Shown: one piece after another, positions 42,234 through 49,812 of the stretch
Layout of the letters: every line of letters begins with the position of its first letter
How positions within the stretch are numbered: the stretch's first letter is position 1
DNA from: a virus
Reading direction: 5' to 3' (one strand)
DNA length: 64,000 nucleotides
IMG/VR virus record: IMGVR_UViG_3300047388_000423
Location: 1 to 64,000 of that record
Program-made: the position numbers and the translations under genes
The notes under the pieces: generated by a model
The model's database searches: none
What the model saw: the letters and a program-made list of their open reading frames with translations, nothing else
Told to the model about the DNA's origin: nothing

Positions 42234-42767
42234 CTATCGACGCCTGCGCGGTGTTCGAGGGAGCCTGACAGCAGCCGCCACCTGATCTTCGTCCCCTGCG
42301 TCCTTATCGAGCGCGGCGCGGTTCAAGAACGCACGTATTTTGCTAAGCGTATCGTCTTCAGCTTCACCGAATGTCATATCTTCCGGCGTTTCCTGCATGA
42401 TGCAGCATTGAGCCTGTTCTAGTATCAGCGTCGCATCCCGCAGCGCTGCCCCCAGCGCCTCGATGCGGGCATACAGGGCTATTTCCTCTTTTGTAGGAGC
42501 TTGAAGCAGCGTCTCCAATTCCTCGATGCGGGCTGCATCACGTCTGGCTATTGTCTTGAGGTTCTCTATTCCTTCGGCAAGATGCCACTTGTTGAAAGGA
42601 CCGCCGTTCATTGAATGAAAATATCCTTGTGAGCCGTACAGCGAATTATTCGCTTCAGCGACTAGTTGACGAGCTTCCTCAAGCGCTGCCTCCAGCGCCT
42701 CGATGCGGGCACGGCATTTTGCAATGTCGTGAAAGTTGCCTATACGCCATTCGTGATCTGCGCTCAT
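42234..42767 (-). CDS. Long coiled-coil protein, tail read through
   Basis: 177 aa. Three RIEALEAALEEA-type heptad blocks (RARIEALEAALEEARQLVAE; AARIEELETLLQ; YARIEALGAALRDATLILEQ). After RAALDKDAG the frame continues for 17 residues (DEDQVAAAVRLPRTPRRRR) instead of stopping, because the tail linker is fused to a remnant. Possibly an Ead/Ea22-like early protein family; function unknown. Confidence 0.6.
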   Translation of the reverse strand: MSADHEWRIGNFHDIAKCRARIEALEAALEEARQLVAEANNSLYGSQGYFHSMNGGPFNKWHLAEGIENLKTIARRDAARIEELETLLQAPTKEEIALYARIEALGAALRDATLILEQAQCCIMQETPEDMTFGEAEDDTLSKIRAFLNRAALDKDAGDEDQVAAAVRLPRTPRRRR

Positions 42768-43003
42768 TTCCCTGCGTCCTTATCGAGCGCGGCGCGGGCG
42801 TCTCGCAGCATCTTGATGGCTGCTTCGCAATAGCTGTCCCAATCGGGGGATTTTACTTCTACCGAGAGAAATTCCAGTTCAGGGTAATACCCACGCCACA
42901 AACGAAACACCCATGAATCACGGCGTTCAATTGCTCTGATCGCCCATGCTTCACCGTTCACGGTCAGCCAGATATGATCGTCATGTTGCCCCGATCTATT
43001 CAT
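42764..43003 (-). CDS. Small protein with ARAALDKDAGK tail
   Basis: 79 aa from ATG 43003, which overlaps the upstream stop; a start at 43087 is possible but not favoured. HIWLTVNGEAWAIRAIERRD is a short beta-alpha stretch before the shared tail ARAALDKDAGK. Function unknown. Confidence 0.6.
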   Translation of the reverse strand: MNRSGQHDDHIWLTVNGEAWAIRAIERRDSWVFRLWRGYYPELEFLSVEVKSPDWDSYCEAAIKMLRDARAALDKDAGK

Positions 43004-43271
43004 GCGTCCCTGTGTCCTTTTCAAGCGCGACGCGGACGATCCCGGCGCACGCCCTGACGGCGTCGTATACTTTTTCTTCGTGTTCACGCCGGTCCTGGTT
43101 TTTCAGCAAAATCTCCACCGCTGTTAGGGTATTTTGAGCGGATTGCAGCGCCGCCTGCAGCGCCTCAATATGATCCAGAAATTCAGCTCTGATTGAGGCG
43201 TCAATGCGCGAGAGGCTTTCCAAAGCCTCGATGCGGTTGATGAGTTCAAGAACCGAACGTTCGTCGCTCAT
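42996..43271 (-). CDS. Small coiled-coil protein with VALEKDTG tail
   Basis: 91 aa; helices LELINRIEALESLSRIDASI and HIEALQAALQSAQNTLTAVE, ending RVALEKDTGTHE, a diverged version of the shared tail. Starts by ATGA overlap. Confidence 0.6.
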   Translation of the reverse strand: MSDERSVLELINRIEALESLSRIDASIRAEFLDHIEALQAALQSAQNTLTAVEILLKNQDRREHEEKVYDAVRACAGIVRVALEKDTGTHE

Positions 43272-43633
43272 TTCCCAGTGTCCTTATCGAGCGCGGCGCG
43301 GGCGATTTCTTCAATCTCGCGATAAAGATAACTTCCTTCGTCGGTCGCAATCTTCCGCAGCGCCGCCTCCAGCACCTTGACGCGAGCCTGGAGCCTGGCG
43401 TTGATTGACATTGACTGACTGAGCTGCTTGGCAATTGAAGCGTCGACCCGCGCCGTGCGTTCCAACACATCGCTGCGATCCGCCAACTGTGCCATGCGAT
43501 GCAGCTCGGTCATGGCGGTGGTGTGGGCTTCGGCGGTGGGCTCGACCAGGAGGGCGATCAGCTCTGGCAGGACGTCTTCCCACGTCGTGGCGTCGGTGAT
43601 GTTGAGGGTCGTCGCTTTCAGCTTCTCATTCAT
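43268..43633 (-). CDS. Small coiled-coil protein with ARAALDKDTGK tail
   Basis: 121 aa; VLERTARVDASIAKQLSQSM and VKVLEAALRKIATDEGSYLY helices, ending ARAALDKDTGK. No tail-type linker precedes it; its start overlaps the previous gene (ATGA). Confidence 0.6.
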   Translation of the reverse strand: MNEKLKATTLNITDATTWEDVLPELIALLVEPTAEAHTTAMTELHRMAQLADRSDVLERTARVDASIAKQLSQSMSINARLQARVKVLEAALRKIATDEGSYLYREIEEIARAALDKDTGK

Positions 43634-43815
43634 GGTTCGTTGCGCTCCGCCGGCATTCGTGCAAACAACCAGTTCTCGATCGCGTCCTGAATTTCTGACG
43701 CCAAATCACTGCAGCACATCGTAAACAGCTCGGGATCTCCGCGGACGGACGGCTCGTCCCGCAGAAAATATTCGGCGAGTTCGAAACACGCTGGATCGTA
43801 GGGCTTTGTCACCAT
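43630..43815 (-). CDS. Small conserved phage early protein
   Basis: 61 aa from ATG 43815 (the longer 43899 start would overlap another gene heavily). TKPYDPACFELAEYFLRDEP, then LASEIQDAIENWL, matches a small protein I recognise in rhizobial prophages (xxxPYDPACxELAxxFL). Function unknown. Confidence 0.65.
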   Translation of the reverse strand: MVTKPYDPACFELAEYFLRDEPSVRGDPELFTMCCSDLASEIQDAIENWLFARMPAERNEP

Positions 43816-44042
43816 CCGGTTTGTCTGTTCTGAACCCGGCGGTTCGTCACGCGCAGGAACGCCTCGCGCGACAGCATGCGATTGTGGCCATCGATGCATT
43901 GCTCATGCACACCGACGACCCCGCCGCGGCGAACTTCGATCGCAAAATAGCCTGCCCCGCAGAAGCAAGGCGTAGGCAAGTCGGTAATGTCCAGCGGCTT
44001 GTTGCAGAGATAGCAGTTAGCGATGTTCTCAAAACCCATCAT
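43809..44042 (-). CDS. Zinc-ribbon-like small protein
   Basis: 77 aa with NCYLCNKPLDITDLPTPCFC, i.e. CxxC...CxC spaced as a Zn finger, and QCIDGHNRM further on. Start overlaps the previous stop. Function unknown; probably nucleic-acid binding. Confidence 0.65.
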   Translation of the reverse strand: MMGFENIANCYLCNKPLDITDLPTPCFCGAGYFAIEVRRGGVVGVHEQCIDGHNRMLSREAFLRVTNRRVQNRQTGW

Positions 44043-44158
44043 TGATCCTTCCTTAGATCATCAAGCGTGCGAGCACCCGCGAAAAAGAAGCAGACGCCTG
44101 CGCCGAGGAAAGTGCCCGCCCAGATTCCAAGCACGAATCCAATCCAGAAATTCATCAT
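44039..44158 (-). CDS. Tiny one-TM membrane protein 2
   Basis: 39 aa (MMNFWIGFVLGIWAG ... FFFAGARTLDDLRKDQ), paralogue of 41569: same MM-F start, small-residue TM and AGAR tail. Its ends overlap both neighbours. Probably an inner-membrane peptide. Confidence 0.6.
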   Translation of the reverse strand: MMNFWIGFVLGIWAGTFLGAGVCFFFAGARTLDDLRKDQ

Positions 44159-44619
44159 TTCCTGCACCGCCATGACTTGCCACTGTGGATCGGCACCTTA
44201 TGCATGTGGTGGCGCGTGCAGATATCGCGCGCGCGATGGGCGCGGCGGCTGACCAGCCTGCGGCCGATGTCGTCATCCTCATTCGGTACCGCAACGACCG
44301 CAGGCATCTTGACCGGCGGCACCACATTTGACTCCGGATGCTTCGGGATTGGCCCCGGTTCTTGTACCGGCCGCCAATCCGCTTCGCGCACTGGAAGCGG
44401 AAGCCTGTCTTGCTTCTTCAACAGCTGCGGTTCAGGTTCTTGCCAGCGCTCTTCGAATTGCGCCTTGACTACGCTGACTACGCCTGTCGGCCTTGAGGCC
44501 GCCGGGGCTTCATCGCGCGGCGATGCCACGATACCGGCCATGACGCCGGACAACGCCATGGCGCCTGCGATCATCAAGATCTTGCTTGGAAAGCAACGGG
44601 TGCGTTGTTGATCGGGCAT
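44155..44619 (-). CDS. Membrane-anchored protein with basic Cys/His C-terminus
   Basis: 154 aa. N-terminal basic segment and one TM (KILMIAGAMALSGVMAGIVA), a Pro/Gln-rich middle (QEPEPQLLKKQDRLPL), and a C-terminal basic Cys/His patch (RARDICTRHHMHKVPIHSGK with WRCRK). First gene of the leftward early run; an operator GTCAAAAAATTTGAC lies 40 bp upstream. Confidence 0.6.
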   Translation of the reverse strand: MPDQQRTRCFPSKILMIAGAMALSGVMAGIVASPRDEAPAASRPTGVVSVVKAQFEERWQEPEPQLLKKQDRLPLPVREADWRPVQEPGPIPKHPESNVVPPVKMPAVVAVPNEDDDIGRRLVSRRAHRARDICTRHHMHKVPIHSGKSWRCRK

Positions 44620-44658
44620 GTGACCCCCGCTGCTCTTTATAGCGAGGAGGGAAGCATA

Positions 44659-44673
44659 GTCAAAAAATTTGAC
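44659..44673. promoter_or_regulatory. Operator GTCAAAAAATTTGAC (site L)
   Basis: A 15-bp near-perfect palindrome upstream of the leftward early run. The same half-sites occur at 46358-46372, so one regulator probably controls both early operons. Confidence 0.7.
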
Positions 44674-44731
44674 GGGTCCAACCTAAATCTGAAGCTGAAC
44701 GAAAAAATCCGAACATTGTATACGGCTTGAG

Positions 44732-44956
44732 CTAGTGCCGCCGCATCCGTATTTCTGCCTCCAACCCCAGCGCCCGCGCCAGCCTCTCTATGACGTCGAT
44801 GGTGATGTTGCGCTCGCCACGCTCGATCAAACCTACATAGGTGCGGTGCAGGTCGGCGGCGTGCGCCAAAGCTTCCTGGGATAGCCCGCTGGCTTCCCGT
44901 GCGGTCCGCAGATCCGCGGCAAACGATTTACGTAAATTCTTCTTTTTGTTTGACAT
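44732..44956 (-). CDS. XRE-family transcriptional repressor
   Basis: 74 aa from ATG 44956. LRTAREASGLSQEALAHAAD with LHRTYVGLIERGERNITIDV is a textbook XRE helix-turn-helix; the C-terminus is short, so no dimerisation or S24 protease domain, unlike lambda CI. An upstream in-frame start at 45016 is less likely. The start codon lies in a perfect inverted repeat, suggesting autoregulation. Confidence 0.85.
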   Translation of the reverse strand: MSNKKKNLRKSFAADLRTAREASGLSQEALAHAADLHRTYVGLIERGERNITIDVIERLARALGLEAEIRMRRH

Positions 44957-44974
44957 GTGGCCTCTTGCCACATG
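44954..44974. promoter_or_regulatory. Inverted repeat over the XRE start codon
   Basis: CATGTGGC, 5-nt spacer CTCTT, then GCCACATG: perfect 8-bp arms. The left arm contains the start codon of the XRE gene. It is either the XRE operator or an RNA hairpin that hides the start. Confidence 0.75.
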
Positions 44975-45161
44975 TGCCATCTCCGGTCGACAGACCGACA
45001 GTCGCCATACTACCAATATGGTATCCGTCTATATCTTACCACCGTCCATAGATCTTGTGCAGGGCAGATCAAAAATCTTTTTTGATGTTCTCTTGAACTA
45101 AATCAAACGGACAAACGTTTCCATCCTCCTTGAGGCGATTTAAAGCAAACTGGTGCAGGCA

Positions 45162-45590
45162 ATGAAGCTGCATCCGCATTCAGCAAGTTTGCCGATCCCC
45201 ATCTCGATCCAGCAAGGACGCGCGGCGCTTGCGCGAATGTACATCGACCTGACTTTAGCGTTTCATGCCAACATGTTCCCGCCGGATCTGGTGCAAAAAG
45301 AACCTGAGTGTAATCTGATCCTCGTCATTCTAGCTGTGATGCTCGGCCATGCCGAGGGTCACCCGATGACCGCGAGCGAAATTGCGCGGCTAGTTCAGCA
45401 ACCTGGCTCGACCGTCCTGAAAAGGCTCAACCTTTTGATCAAGCACGGCCTGATCCAACGCATCAAGGGCAAATATTATCTGGAACCGAAGCGCGCATTG
45501 CGCGTACCGAACCTCGACCGATTCGAATTGATCATGTCGAAGGCCTTCGCCGTGATTGGCCCGCTGTTGTCAGCAGAATCTGCGAAGTGA
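45162..45590 (+). CDS. Winged-helix (MarR-like) regulator
   Basis: 142 aa from ATG 45162. MTASEIARLVQQPGSTVLKR with LNLLIKHGLIQRIKGKYYLE is a winged helix in which helix 3 and the wing are clear. Divergent from the XRE gene. The gap contains the inverted repeat ATCAAAAA-TC-TTTTTTGAT around 45069-45087. Possible member of the lysis-lysogeny switch. Confidence 0.7.
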   Translation: MKLHPHSASLPIPISIQQGRAALARMYIDLTLAFHANMFPPDLVQKEPECNLILVILAVMLGHAEGHPMTASEIARLVQQPGSTVLKRLNLLIKHGLIQRIKGKYYLEPKRALRVPNLDRFELIMSKAFAVIGPLLSAESAK

Positions 45591-45803
45591 TTTTTCAAAA
45601 CCAGAACAACCTTACTGCGCACGAGCGACTGTCGGCAACTTTTGTCTTTTCGGAACGGACCATGCAGTTATTTTTTGCAATTCAATTTGAGATAGCAATG
45701 GCCCTATTTCAAAAACCGGGCTATCGTTTTTCATCTGGCTGTAAGAAAATTGAAACAAGACCATCACCCATCAAATCATCTCCGAAGACGGGGAGGCGAT
45801 GTC

Positions 45804-45980
45804 ATGAACGCACGGGAAATCCGGCTAATAGGAAAAAGAATTGCAATGGAATTGCCGCCAAGTACTCGGAAGGTCGGCCTAGCAATACTAGATGTTGCTT
45901 GTCAGGAAGTGATTGGCGATCAGGTCTTGTGGCCGGACCGCGAGGAGGAAGAAGGAAATAGTTCTGATTCCAGCCACTGA
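45804..45980 (+). CDS. Small helical protein near the switch
   Basis: 58 aa from ATG 45804 (GGGGAGGCG upstream). REIRLIGKRIAMELPPSTRK and an acidic end (WPDREEEEGNSSDSSH). The gene at 45920 on the other strand overlaps its end by 60 bp. Function unknown. Confidence 0.5.
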   Translation: MNAREIRLIGKRIAMELPPSTRKVGLAILDVACQEVIGDQVLWPDREEEEGNSSDSSH

Positions 45981-46234
45981 AGTCGACGGCTCAGCTCTGC
46001 GGGAACGCGGTCGTGGCAGCCCTCGATGATGTATTCGATTGTTACGCCCGGAACGGCTTTCAGGATCAGGAACACGACAGTCAGCGTGATTGGAGATCCG
46101 AGTTCAAAATTTGCCCAGCGGGTTCGCTCAATGCGAAGCCTGCGAGAGTCTTCGCCGGATCGCTTCGCCCTGGCTTTTGTTGATTGCTTTGTACATTTAA
46201 CCAAAAAAATTGGCGGGACCAATGTTTTCAACAT
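45920..46234 (-). CDS. XRE-like protein, possibly truncated
   Basis: 104 aa. RIERTRWANFELGSPITLTV with the downstream VTIEYIIEGCHDRVPAELSR matches the second half of XRE-type regulators I remember (RxRWSNFExGxRxIxL then LTLDYIYxGxxxGLPxxL). The usual helix 1-2 (QAELADxLG-like) is missing, and the preceding frame changes character, so the gene may be a remnant or frameshifted. Convergent with the gene at 45804. Confidence 0.45.
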   Translation of the reverse strand: MLKTLVPPIFLVKCTKQSTKARAKRSGEDSRRLRIERTRWANFELGSPITLTVVFLILKAVPGVTIEYIIEGCHDRVPAELSRRLQWLESELFPSSSSRSGHKT

Positions 46235-46357
46235 ATGTCAAAAAAAATGAGAGTGCCAACAGAATTTTGGAATCGTCCGAAAGTCTAAAGTCTTAAGTTA
46301 CTTTGTGAACACAACTATTGCGCGACTTTATCGGTCATATTCCTCCTTCCCGGACCA
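46235..46357. other. Non-coding stretch before the early rightward operon
   Basis: AT-rich, no plausible gene. Contains GTCAAAAAAAATGAG near 46248, a partial resemblance to the operator half-site. Probably holds the promoter for the rightward operon, but no canonical -35/-10 pair stands out. Confidence 0.35.
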
Positions 46358-46400
46358 GTCAAAAATTTTGACGGCAAGCTTGACTGTCAAGCTATTTGAC
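46358..46400. promoter_or_regulatory. Tandem operators before the Cro-like gene (site R)
   Basis: Perfect palindrome GTCAAAAATTTTGAC (46358-46372), then AGCTTGACTGTCAAGCT (46377-46393), then a half TTTGAC (46395-46400). The first matches site L at 44659. Multiple sites suggest cooperative binding controlling the early rightward operon that starts at 46444. Confidence 0.75.
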
Positions 46401-46443
46401 ACCTAGGATATCGCCTCGCGGCGTTCGGCGGGGCGGTTTCCCA

Positions 46444-46773
46444 ATGAAAATTCTGACTGAACTAGCTGATGTTGTGAAGGTTTTGGGCGGCCCGAAGCGG
46501 CTTGCCGCGCTGACCTCCGCCACCCGGGAAGCTGTCTGGAATTGGATTAATCTCTTCGAGGCATTCCCACCCAATACATTCGTCATCATGACTGACGAAT
46601 TGAAGAAGCTCGGCTACGGCGCGCATCCACCTTTGTGGAAAATGCGAGAAAAAGTTTCAAAGTCTCGTCCTGCTCAAAAACCCTCTCTTACTCAAAAGTC
46701 TCGCAAGGTTGCATCCAAGCGTCGCGACGGGGCGCGGACTCGCCTCAAGACAAGTCTCGCCGCAAGCCCCTGA
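46444..46773 (+). CDS. Cro-like HTH regulator
   Basis: 109 aa from ATG 46444. LADVVKVLGGPKRLAALTSA with TREAVWNWINLFEAFPPNTF is a Cro-type helix-turn-helix in which a phage regulator reads the operator. The Lys/Arg/Ser-rich C-terminus (RKVASKRRDGARTRLKTSLA) is long for the family. It follows the tandem GTCAAAA operators, so it is the best candidate for their binder. Confidence 0.7.
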   Translation: MKILTELADVVKVLGGPKRLAALTSATREAVWNWINLFEAFPPNTFVIMTDELKKLGYGAHPPLWKMREKVSKSRPAQKPSLTQKSRKVASKRRDGARTRLKTSLAASP

Positions 46774-46829
46774 AGACCCTTCACCGAACACGGCTCTCTA
46801 AAAAAGCAATAACAACAAGGAAAAATTCA

Positions 46830-47186
46830 ATGACCGTCACTCAACTTTCCGTCGCCCACGAGGCTGAACCGCGCCGTCCGCTCAACGACTACGCCACCGC
46901 ACTCGCCAACATCAACGCACTGGTCGACGACCTTACCGATGCCAGAGCCGTCATCGTTCAGCTCCGCAACGACCTGCACCATGAACAGGACCGCTGCATC
47001 ATGCTGGTCGAGGACCGCGACCACTGGCGCAAGGTCGCCAAGCAGGCTCGCGACGAGTGGGCGACCCTGAAAGCCGTCATGGATGCCATCAGGGAAATGG
47101 CCAGCTCCGGCCAGGAAAGTGCCCGCATCATCCGCGAGAGCGACGAGAGGCCGTCGCAGCCCGAGACTTCTCCAGAGGCCGCTTGA
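46830..47186 (+). CDS. Coiled-coil early protein
   Basis: 118 aa from ATG 46830 after ACAAGGA. Helical NALVDDLTDARAVIVQLRND then DRDHWRKVAKQARDEWATLK. No enzymatic motif. First large gene of the rightward operon; spaced 17 nt before the GcrA-like gene. Confidence 0.6.
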   Translation: MTVTQLSVAHEAEPRRPLNDYATALANINALVDDLTDARAVIVQLRNDLHHEQDRCIMLVEDRDHWRKVAKQARDEWATLKAVMDAIREMASSGQESARIIRESDERPSQPETSPEAA

Positions 47187-47202
47187 ACACCATGGAGCAA
47201 CC

Positions 47203-47673
47203 ATGCAAGCTGCAGCGGCGAGCTATGGGCCATGGGGCAAGACAGATGGTCTGAACGATCGACTGATTGAACTGTGCCTGGCGCCGCAGCGCTTCAGCCG
47301 TGGCGTTATTGCGAAGGAACTTTCCGAGCAATTCGGCATCCCAATAACGCGCAACAGCGTGATCAGTCGCGCACGTCGGCTTGGACTGTTGATGCCACAG
47401 CCCGCCGTCATCCTGTGCAAGCCGCGTGCGTCATTGCCGGCCAGGCCGATCGAACGGCGCAAGCATTCGCTTTCCGGATCCATCAAGCCGGTCGACCCGG
47501 CGCTTCCGATCGAGCCCGACAGGCTGGTCTCGCTGCTCGAGGCCGGTCCCGGACATTGCCGCTACCCGTTCGGAGAAAAGCTCTCGCTGATGTTCTGCGG
47601 CCGCGAGCCGCTCGAGGGCTGCGACTACTGCACAGAACACTGGCGGCTGATGCATGAACGGGGGCGGCCATGA
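47203..47673 (+). CDS. gcrA: GcrA-like cell-cycle regulator
   Basis: 156 aa from ATG 47203. N-terminal DNA-binding helices (SRGVIAKELSEQFGIPITRN, SVISRARRLG) and the C-terminal GcrA signature CRYPFGE ... FCGREPLEGCDYCTEHWRLM. GcrA is an alphaproteobacterial transcription factor that cooperates with sigma factor and with GANTC methylation. A phage copy probably redirects host transcription. Overlaps the next gene by 4 nt. Confidence 0.85.
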   Translation: MQAAAASYGPWGKTDGLNDRLIELCLAPQRFSRGVIAKELSEQFGIPITRNSVISRARRLGLLMPQPAVILCKPRASLPARPIERRKHSLSGSIKPVDPALPIEPDRLVSLLEAGPGHCRYPFGEKLSLMFCGREPLEGCDYCTEHWRLMHERGRP

Positions 47674-48218
47674 GCACCTTGGAAACCCGCCCGCTCAAAG
47701 CTCACGTCTGGGCACGTGAAAAAGACGACTGCGCGCCAATAATCAGGAGCAAACGCGAAACTGAAATTGGAGCTGCCGGTGAACACCTTGTATGCGCGGA
47801 TCTGATCTTACAAGGTCATCGCGCCTTTCTAGCCGCGCAAGGGCTGCCTTATGATGTCGTGGCCGATTATGATAACCGCTTAATTCGTATTGCCGTCAAA
47901 TCCACCTCTTTAGCAAAGGCACGGCCTGCCAGAGAAGGTTCAAGAGTTTGCTATCAGTTTAACGTAACGCGTCCTCGCCGCCTGTGTTCTGGTAAAACAG
48001 ATGCCAGGGCCTACTCAATTGATGACGTCGATATCGTCGCTCTAGTTGCGTTGGACATAAAAACGATTGCCTACGTTGCAATGGCGGCGTGCAAGACGAG
48101 TATGCATATCGATGCCGAAGGCCACATTCGAGGAACCAATAAGTTCGGGCCCAAAAACATCATGCGACGAAAATGCTTTGCTGATTTTTCGCTGTTGGCC
48201 GCGGTGGAGATATGCTGA
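47670..48218 (+). CDS. PD-(D/E)XK nuclease-like protein
   Basis: 182 aa. EIGAAGEHLVCADLILQGHR, then DVVADYDNRLIRIAVKSTSL: conserved Glu, Asp and a V-K-S motif of the kind of PDDEXK_5-type domain linked to group I intron endonucleases and resolvases. Located between GcrA-like and methyltransferase genes. Could be a resolvase or restriction-like nuclease. It might also cut in trans for the capsid intron, an idea without direct evidence. Confidence 0.65.
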   Translation: MSTLETRPLKAHVWAREKDDCAPIIRSKRETEIGAAGEHLVCADLILQGHRAFLAAQGLPYDVVADYDNRLIRIAVKSTSLAKARPAREGSRVCYQFNVTRPRRLCSGKTDARAYSIDDVDIVALVALDIKTIAYVAMAACKTSMHIDAEGHIRGTNKFGPKNIMRRKCFADFSLLAAVEIC

Positions 48219-48790
48219 TGACGATGCCTCTGCGCCTGAGACAAAGTCATATATGGGAACGTGACCCCGAAGATTTTTATGTTGAGCCGAATTGGGTCTC
48301 GGAACGCCTGTTCGCGGAAGAGCATTTCGAGGGCGGAGTCTACGATCCCGCTTGCGGCACGGGCCGCATCGTCATCGGCGCCTTGAAAGCTGGCCTTAAA
48401 GGCTACGGCTCCGACTTAGTCAATCGCGGCTGGGATTCCACCCGCACGCCACACGATTTCCTGGCCGGCCCAGACGAACAGCACGACAACATCGTCACCA
48501 ACGTGCCGTTCAAGATCGCGCGGCCGTTCGCCATACGTGCTCTCCAGCTGGCCCGAGCTAAGGTTGCGATGGTCTTTCCGCTGGCGCGCTTGAACGCCGC
48601 GCGCTGGATTCGGAAAACACCGTTAAGGCGCGTCTGGCTGTTGACGCCGCGGCCCTCGATGCCGCCAGGGCGCGTGATTCTCGCCGGTGAAAAGCCTGGC
48701 GGCGGCAAGACGGACTTTTGCTTTCTGGTTTGGGAGCGTGGTCACGAAGGTCCGCCCGAAATGGACTGGCTGCTTCGGGATGGAGGCTAG
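48218..48790 (+). CDS. DNA methyltransferase
   Basis: 190 aa from ATG 48218 (GGAGAT 9 nt upstream); earlier ATG 48212 is possible. SAM motif YDPACGTGRIVIGALKAGLK and catalytic-type motif IVTNVPFKIA (NPPF-like, here NVPF). Class I fold. Likely an adenine or cytosine-N4 methylase acting on phage or host DNA; with GcrA next door, GANTC-linked control is an attractive idea. Confidence 0.75.
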   Translation: MTMPLRLRQSHIWERDPEDFYVEPNWVSERLFAEEHFEGGVYDPACGTGRIVIGALKAGLKGYGSDLVNRGWDSTRTPHDFLAGPDEQHDNIVTNVPFKIARPFAIRALQLARAKVAMVFPLARLNAARWIRKTPLRRVWLLTPRPSMPPGRVILAGEKPGGGKTDFCFLVWERGHEGPPEMDWLLRDGG

Positions 48791-48792
48791 CC

Positions 48793-48972
48793 ATGAACTC
48801 TATCCCGCTGAGATTTGTCACGCTCGACATGCCGGAACCCAATCATCCGGTACTCAAGATCCAGACCATGGATTCGGAAACCATCTTCCAGTTCGAGATC
48901 ACGCATGACCATCTGCTGCTGCTCAATAACCGGACCGCCGACATTTTGCTGACGAGAAAACTCCATGAGTGA
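48793..48972 (+). CDS. Small hypothetical protein
   Basis: 59 aa from ATG 48793. Beta-rich (IPLRFVTLDMPEPNHPVLKI; FQFEITHDHLLLLNNRTADI). Overlaps the following gene by 8 nt. No domain recognised. Confidence 0.5.
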   Translation: MNSIPLRFVTLDMPEPNHPVLKIQTMDSETIFQFEITHDHLLLLNNRTADILLTRKLHE

Positions 48973-49306
48973 CGACGACGACATCACCGCTAACTATCAC
49001 CGCGGCAATCCGCGCAGCGTCGAAGCGCACGAGAGTATGAAACACCGCAAGCACGGCGATTACCTGCGTATCCTCACGTTACTGCATCAGTATCCAGGCG
49101 GCCTGATCAGCCAGGAAGCCGGAGACATGCTCGGCATCCAGCATCAAACTTGCAGCGCCAGATTTTCCGACATGAAGAAAAAGGGCTGGTTGGTATGGAA
49201 TGGCAAGCGCCTGACACGGTCGGGGCGGAACGCCGACGTGTGGCGAGCAGTGATGCCAATCAGCGGTCTTCCGTTATTCGACCAGCCACAGGCGCCAACA
49301 GCATGA
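48965..49306 (+). CDS. Winged-helix DNA-binding protein
   Basis: 113 aa. YLRILTLLHQYPGGLISQEA with GDMLGIQHQTCSARFSDMKK is a winged helix, with the wing KGWLVWNGKRLT. Family resembles phage regulators in replication operons. Overlaps RuvC-like gene (ATGA). Confidence 0.65.
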   Translation: MSDDDDITANYHRGNPRSVEAHESMKHRKHGDYLRILTLLHQYPGGLISQEAGDMLGIQHQTCSARFSDMKKKGWLVWNGKRLTRSGRNADVWRAVMPISGLPLFDQPQAPTA

Positions 49307-49812
49307 CCTGCATTCTCGCCATTGATCCCGGCCTGACCGGCGCAGTCGCGTTCTACTTCACCAATCTGCCCTATGCGGTCAGCGTATTCGACATGCCAGT
49401 GGTCAATGGCGAAGTCAACGCCGCCGAACTGCGCGATATGATCGGCAACTACAAGCCGGACCATGCCATTATTGAGCAGGTCGGTCCGATGCCGCGTGAC
49501 GGCGTCAAGCAGGCATGGCGATTTTCCGGCGCTTACGCCACGGCGCGGACCGTGGTGGCGCTGCTCAATATTCCAATGACGCTGGTGGTGCCAGGTCGCT
49601 GGAAGAAGGCGATGAACGTCAAGGGCGGACCCGACGGCAAGGAAGAATGCCGGGAGCTGGCGATCCGGTCATTCCCGGCCTGTGCTGGCCGCTTCTCACG
49701 CAAGATGGATCAAGGGCGCGGCGAGGCCGCGCTGCTGGCGCTCTATGCCGCTAAAACTTTTTACAGAAACACAGCACAGGAGCAAAGCCATGAAGATCAT
49801 ATCAGCCAGTGA
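49303..49812 (+). CDS. RuvC-like Holliday junction resolvase
   Basis: 169 aa from ATG 49303. RNase-H fold motifs: LAIDPGLTGAVAF (first Asp), HAIIEQVGPMPRDGV (Glu), and DQGRGEAALLALYAA at the end (E in place of the usual D/H pair). Resolves branched DNA before packaging. Overlaps the next gene by 23 nt. Confidence 0.85.
   Translation: MTCILAIDPGLTGAVAFYFTNLPYAVSVFDMPVVNGEVNAAELRDMIGNYKPDHAIIEQVGPMPRDGVKQAWRFSGAYATARTVVALLNIPMTLVVPGRWKKAMNVKGGPDGKEECRELAIRSFPACAGRFSRKMDQGRGEAALLALYAAKTFYRNTAQEQSHEDHISQ

Noticed and set aside
47670-48218. Calling this protein the intron's own homing endonuclease
   Set aside because: It is 34 kb from the intron and its PD-(D/E)XK fold fits resolvases and restriction-like enzymes equally well.
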